A DNA stretch of 64,000 nucleotides, from the NCBI RefSeq assembly GCF_014203645.1, contig NZ_JACHJL010000013.1, positions 186,001 through 250,000 on the forward strand. Reading direction: 5' to 3'. Shown here in pieces: positions 62,662-64,000 of this stretch; positions within the stretch are counted from its first letter, which is position 1; every line of letters begins with the position of its first letter. The stretch is from Streptomyces zagrosensis (lineage in GTDB: Bacteria; Actinomycetota; Actinomycetes; Streptomycetales; Streptomycetaceae). Made by a program: the position numbers and the translations under genes. A model generated the notes under the pieces. The model was not told where the DNA came from. It made no database searches and saw only the letters and a list, made by a program, of their open reading frames with translations.

Positions 62662-64000
62662 TCAGTGGGTGGGCACCGGCTCCCGCAGCCCGGCGCCCCC
62701 GCGGGCGAAGAGGCGGATCAGGTCGTGCATGCGGTAGCCATCGGGCGGCTCCTCCTCAAGGAGTCCTTCGTCGGCGAGCCGCTCCAGGGTGTCCTCGGCA
62801 GCCGCCAGCGGTACATCGAGCGCATCGACGCAGTCCGCGGCGCCGAACCGGTCGCCGGTGCTGTGCCCGAGCCGCATGAACGCCTCGGCGTCGCGCGGTT
62901 CCAGCCGGGTCAGCGCGCCGCGCAGTACGTCAGGCACCGACATCCGTGGATCGTCGGCCAGCGCGAGCCGGGCCAGCGGATCGCGGCGCAGCCAGTCGGC
63001 GCAGTCGGCGATGCGTAACGTGGGCCGCGTCAACAGCCGGGCAGCGACGATGCGCAGGGCGAGTGGAAAGTGACCGCAGGCGCGGGCCAACTCGCGTGCC
63101 GCGTCTGGTTCCCGCTCGGTGCGCTCCACGCCGATGACCGCGCTCAGCAGCCGCCGGGAGCCCTCCTCGGCGAAGGGCTGCACCCGGTGGGTCCAGCCGC
63201 CATGGGTGGCGAGCAACCCGGCCAAACCCCGACGACTGGTGATCACTGCCGCGCTGCCCGGGCTCGTGGGCAGCAGCGGCCTGGCCTGGTCGGCGGTGGT
63301 GACGTCGTCGAGGATGAGCAGCACCCGGCGGCCGGGGCCTATCCCGGGGACTCCGCCCACCGCCGCCGCCGCATCGGCGGCGGTGCGCGGTGTGCCGTCG
63401 CGGTCGTTCATCGACACCAGGGCGACGCCGTCCGGGAAGTCCTCTTGCACCAGGCGGGCGATGTGTCGGGCGAGGGCCGTTTTGCCGACCCCTGGCGCCC
63501 CGGAGAGCACCACGGTGCGGGGCCCGGTCTGGTCCGCGGTGAGCCGGGCGGCGATCGACAGGCTCTCCGCGGTACGGCCGGTGAACCCGGGCGGGCCCAG
63601 GAAGTCGGGCGGGCCCGCGCCGGGCGCCAGTTCGGCGGTGGCGTTGCGGGCCTGCGGTGGCCGCGCGGGGGCGGTGATCGGGGAGAGGCCGGCGGCGGTC
63701 CCTGGTGGCAGGGCCGCCGGGGTGAGCTGCGCCGCGGGGAGTGCGCTGGGCTGCTGCTGGGCGAGCTGGCCGGTGGCCGGGGGCGATGGCGGCCCGAGCT
63801 GCGGGGCACGGCTGTCGGTCACCGCGGCCGGAGCCGGGCCGAGTTGATCACCGCGCAGTATGGCCAGCTCAAGGCGGCGTAGCGCGGGCCCGGGCTCGAC
63901 GCCGAGTTCGTCCAGGAGATAGCCCTTGACGCGGCGGTACTCGGCCAGCGCTTCGGCCTGCCGCCCAGTTCGGTACAGGGCCTCGATGAGTTGCGCCCAA
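62662..64000 (-). CDS. SARP/AfsR-type regulator, partial (N-terminus beyond right edge)
   Basis: At the window edge the frame reads BTAD-domain sequence (RTGRQAEALAEYRRVKGYLLDELGVEPGPALRRLE). An Ala/Pro-rich linker and an NB-ARC/STAND domain follow: FTGRTAESLSIAARL, Walker A SGAPGVGKTALARHIA, VLLILDDV, VITSRR and GHFPLALRI, with C-terminal YRMHDLIRLFARGG. The stop is at 62662. AfsR-like SARPs activate secondary metabolite clusters. It reads in the same direction as the modification operon, 265 bp upstream, and is probably the cluster activator. GTG 63822 is an internal codon, not a start. Confidence 0.9.
   Translation of the reverse strand, partial: WAQLIEALYRTGRQAEALAEYRRVKGYLLDELGVEPGPALRRLELAILRGDQLGPAPAAVTDSRAPQLGPPSPPATGQLAQQQPSALPAAQLTPAALPPGTAAGLSPITAPARPPQARNATAELAPGAGPPDFLGPPGFTGRTAESLSIAARLTADQTGPRTVVLSGAPGVGKTALARHIARLVQEDFPDGVALVSMNDRDGTPRTAADAAAAVGGVPGIGPGRRVLLILDDVTTADQARPLLPTSPGSAAVITSRRGLAGLLATHGGWTHRVQPFAEEGSRRLLSAVIGVERTEREPDAARELARACGHFPLALRIVAARLLTRPTLRIADCADWLRRDPLARLALADDPRMSVPDVLRGALTRLEPRDAEAFMRLGHSTGDRFGAADCVDALDVPLAAAEDTLERLADEGLLEEEPPDGYRMHDLIRLFARGGAGLREPVPTH

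Overview
The window looks like a Streptomyces (or close actinomycete) chromosome. GC is very high with G/C-ending codons, many genes overlap by ATGA or GTGA, GTG starts are common, and there are several typical Streptomyces families: DUF397/XRE-DUF5753 modules, DUF6879, a SARP regulator and rare TTA codons. I see no rRNA, tRNA, CRISPR array or insertion sequence. All family names come from reading motifs, not from searches.

Layout. (1) 0.2-8.6 kb: acyl-CoA metabolism. A 3-hydroxyisobutyryl-CoA hydrolase-like gene, a solute-binding-fold protein, the minus-strand operon mutA-mutB-meaB (methylmalonyl-CoA mutase and its GTPase chaperone), and a divergent Sfp-type phosphopantetheinyl transferase. 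(2) 8.8-11.5 kb: a GntR regulator divergent from a two-component flavin monooxygenase pair. The oxygenase gene has two TTA codons. (3) 11.7-15.3 kb: molybdate uptake (HTH-TOBE protein, ModA, fused ModB-ModC). (4) 15.4-26.1 kb: a minus-strand exopolysaccharide locus resembling a dissected Pel system: PelA-like secreted deacetylase, PelF-like GT4, 12-TM protein, two SDR epimerases, a sugar nucleotidyltransferase, and two TIM-barrel glycosidase-like proteins. (5) 26.9-33.3 kb: PLP decarboxylase, succinate-semialdehyde dehydrogenase, phosphoketolase and a small membrane protein. (6) 33.5-41.7 kb: accessory island with two XRE-DUF5753 modules, a tandem-duplicated DUF397 gene with a remnant of its neighbour, hypothetical operons, a Nudix hydrolase and small ORFs. 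(7) 42.1-45.5 kb: secreted intradiol dioxygenase with an AraC regulator, and an M20 amidohydrolase.

(8) 45.8-64.0 kb: the most interesting part, a RiPP cluster for a thiazole/oxazole-modified, dehydrated peptide. A 58-aa precursor with a core built almost only from Ser, Thr and Cys (TSCSSTSTCSSTTSTTSCSA) is on the plus strand. It converges, across a UUCG-loop hairpin, on an eight-gene minus-strand operon. In transcription order this encodes an RRE/E1-like protein with an apparently degenerate YcaO domain, YcaO no. 2, a SagB-type dehydrogenase, a LanB glutamylation protein, a LanB C-terminal (elimination) protein, a PqqD-like/M50 protease/ABC-ATPase fusion, an ABC-2 permease, and YcaO no. 1. 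A SARP-NB-ARC regulator runs off the right edge.

Expected logic: the E1-like protein binds the leader, the YcaO enzymes form azolines, the SagB enzyme oxidises them to azoles, and the LanB pair dehydrates remaining Ser/Thr. The M50/ABC proteins would trim and/or export the product. Only one LanB-C/pyridine-synthase-type protein is visible, so whether the product is linear or a macrocyclic thiopeptide is open.
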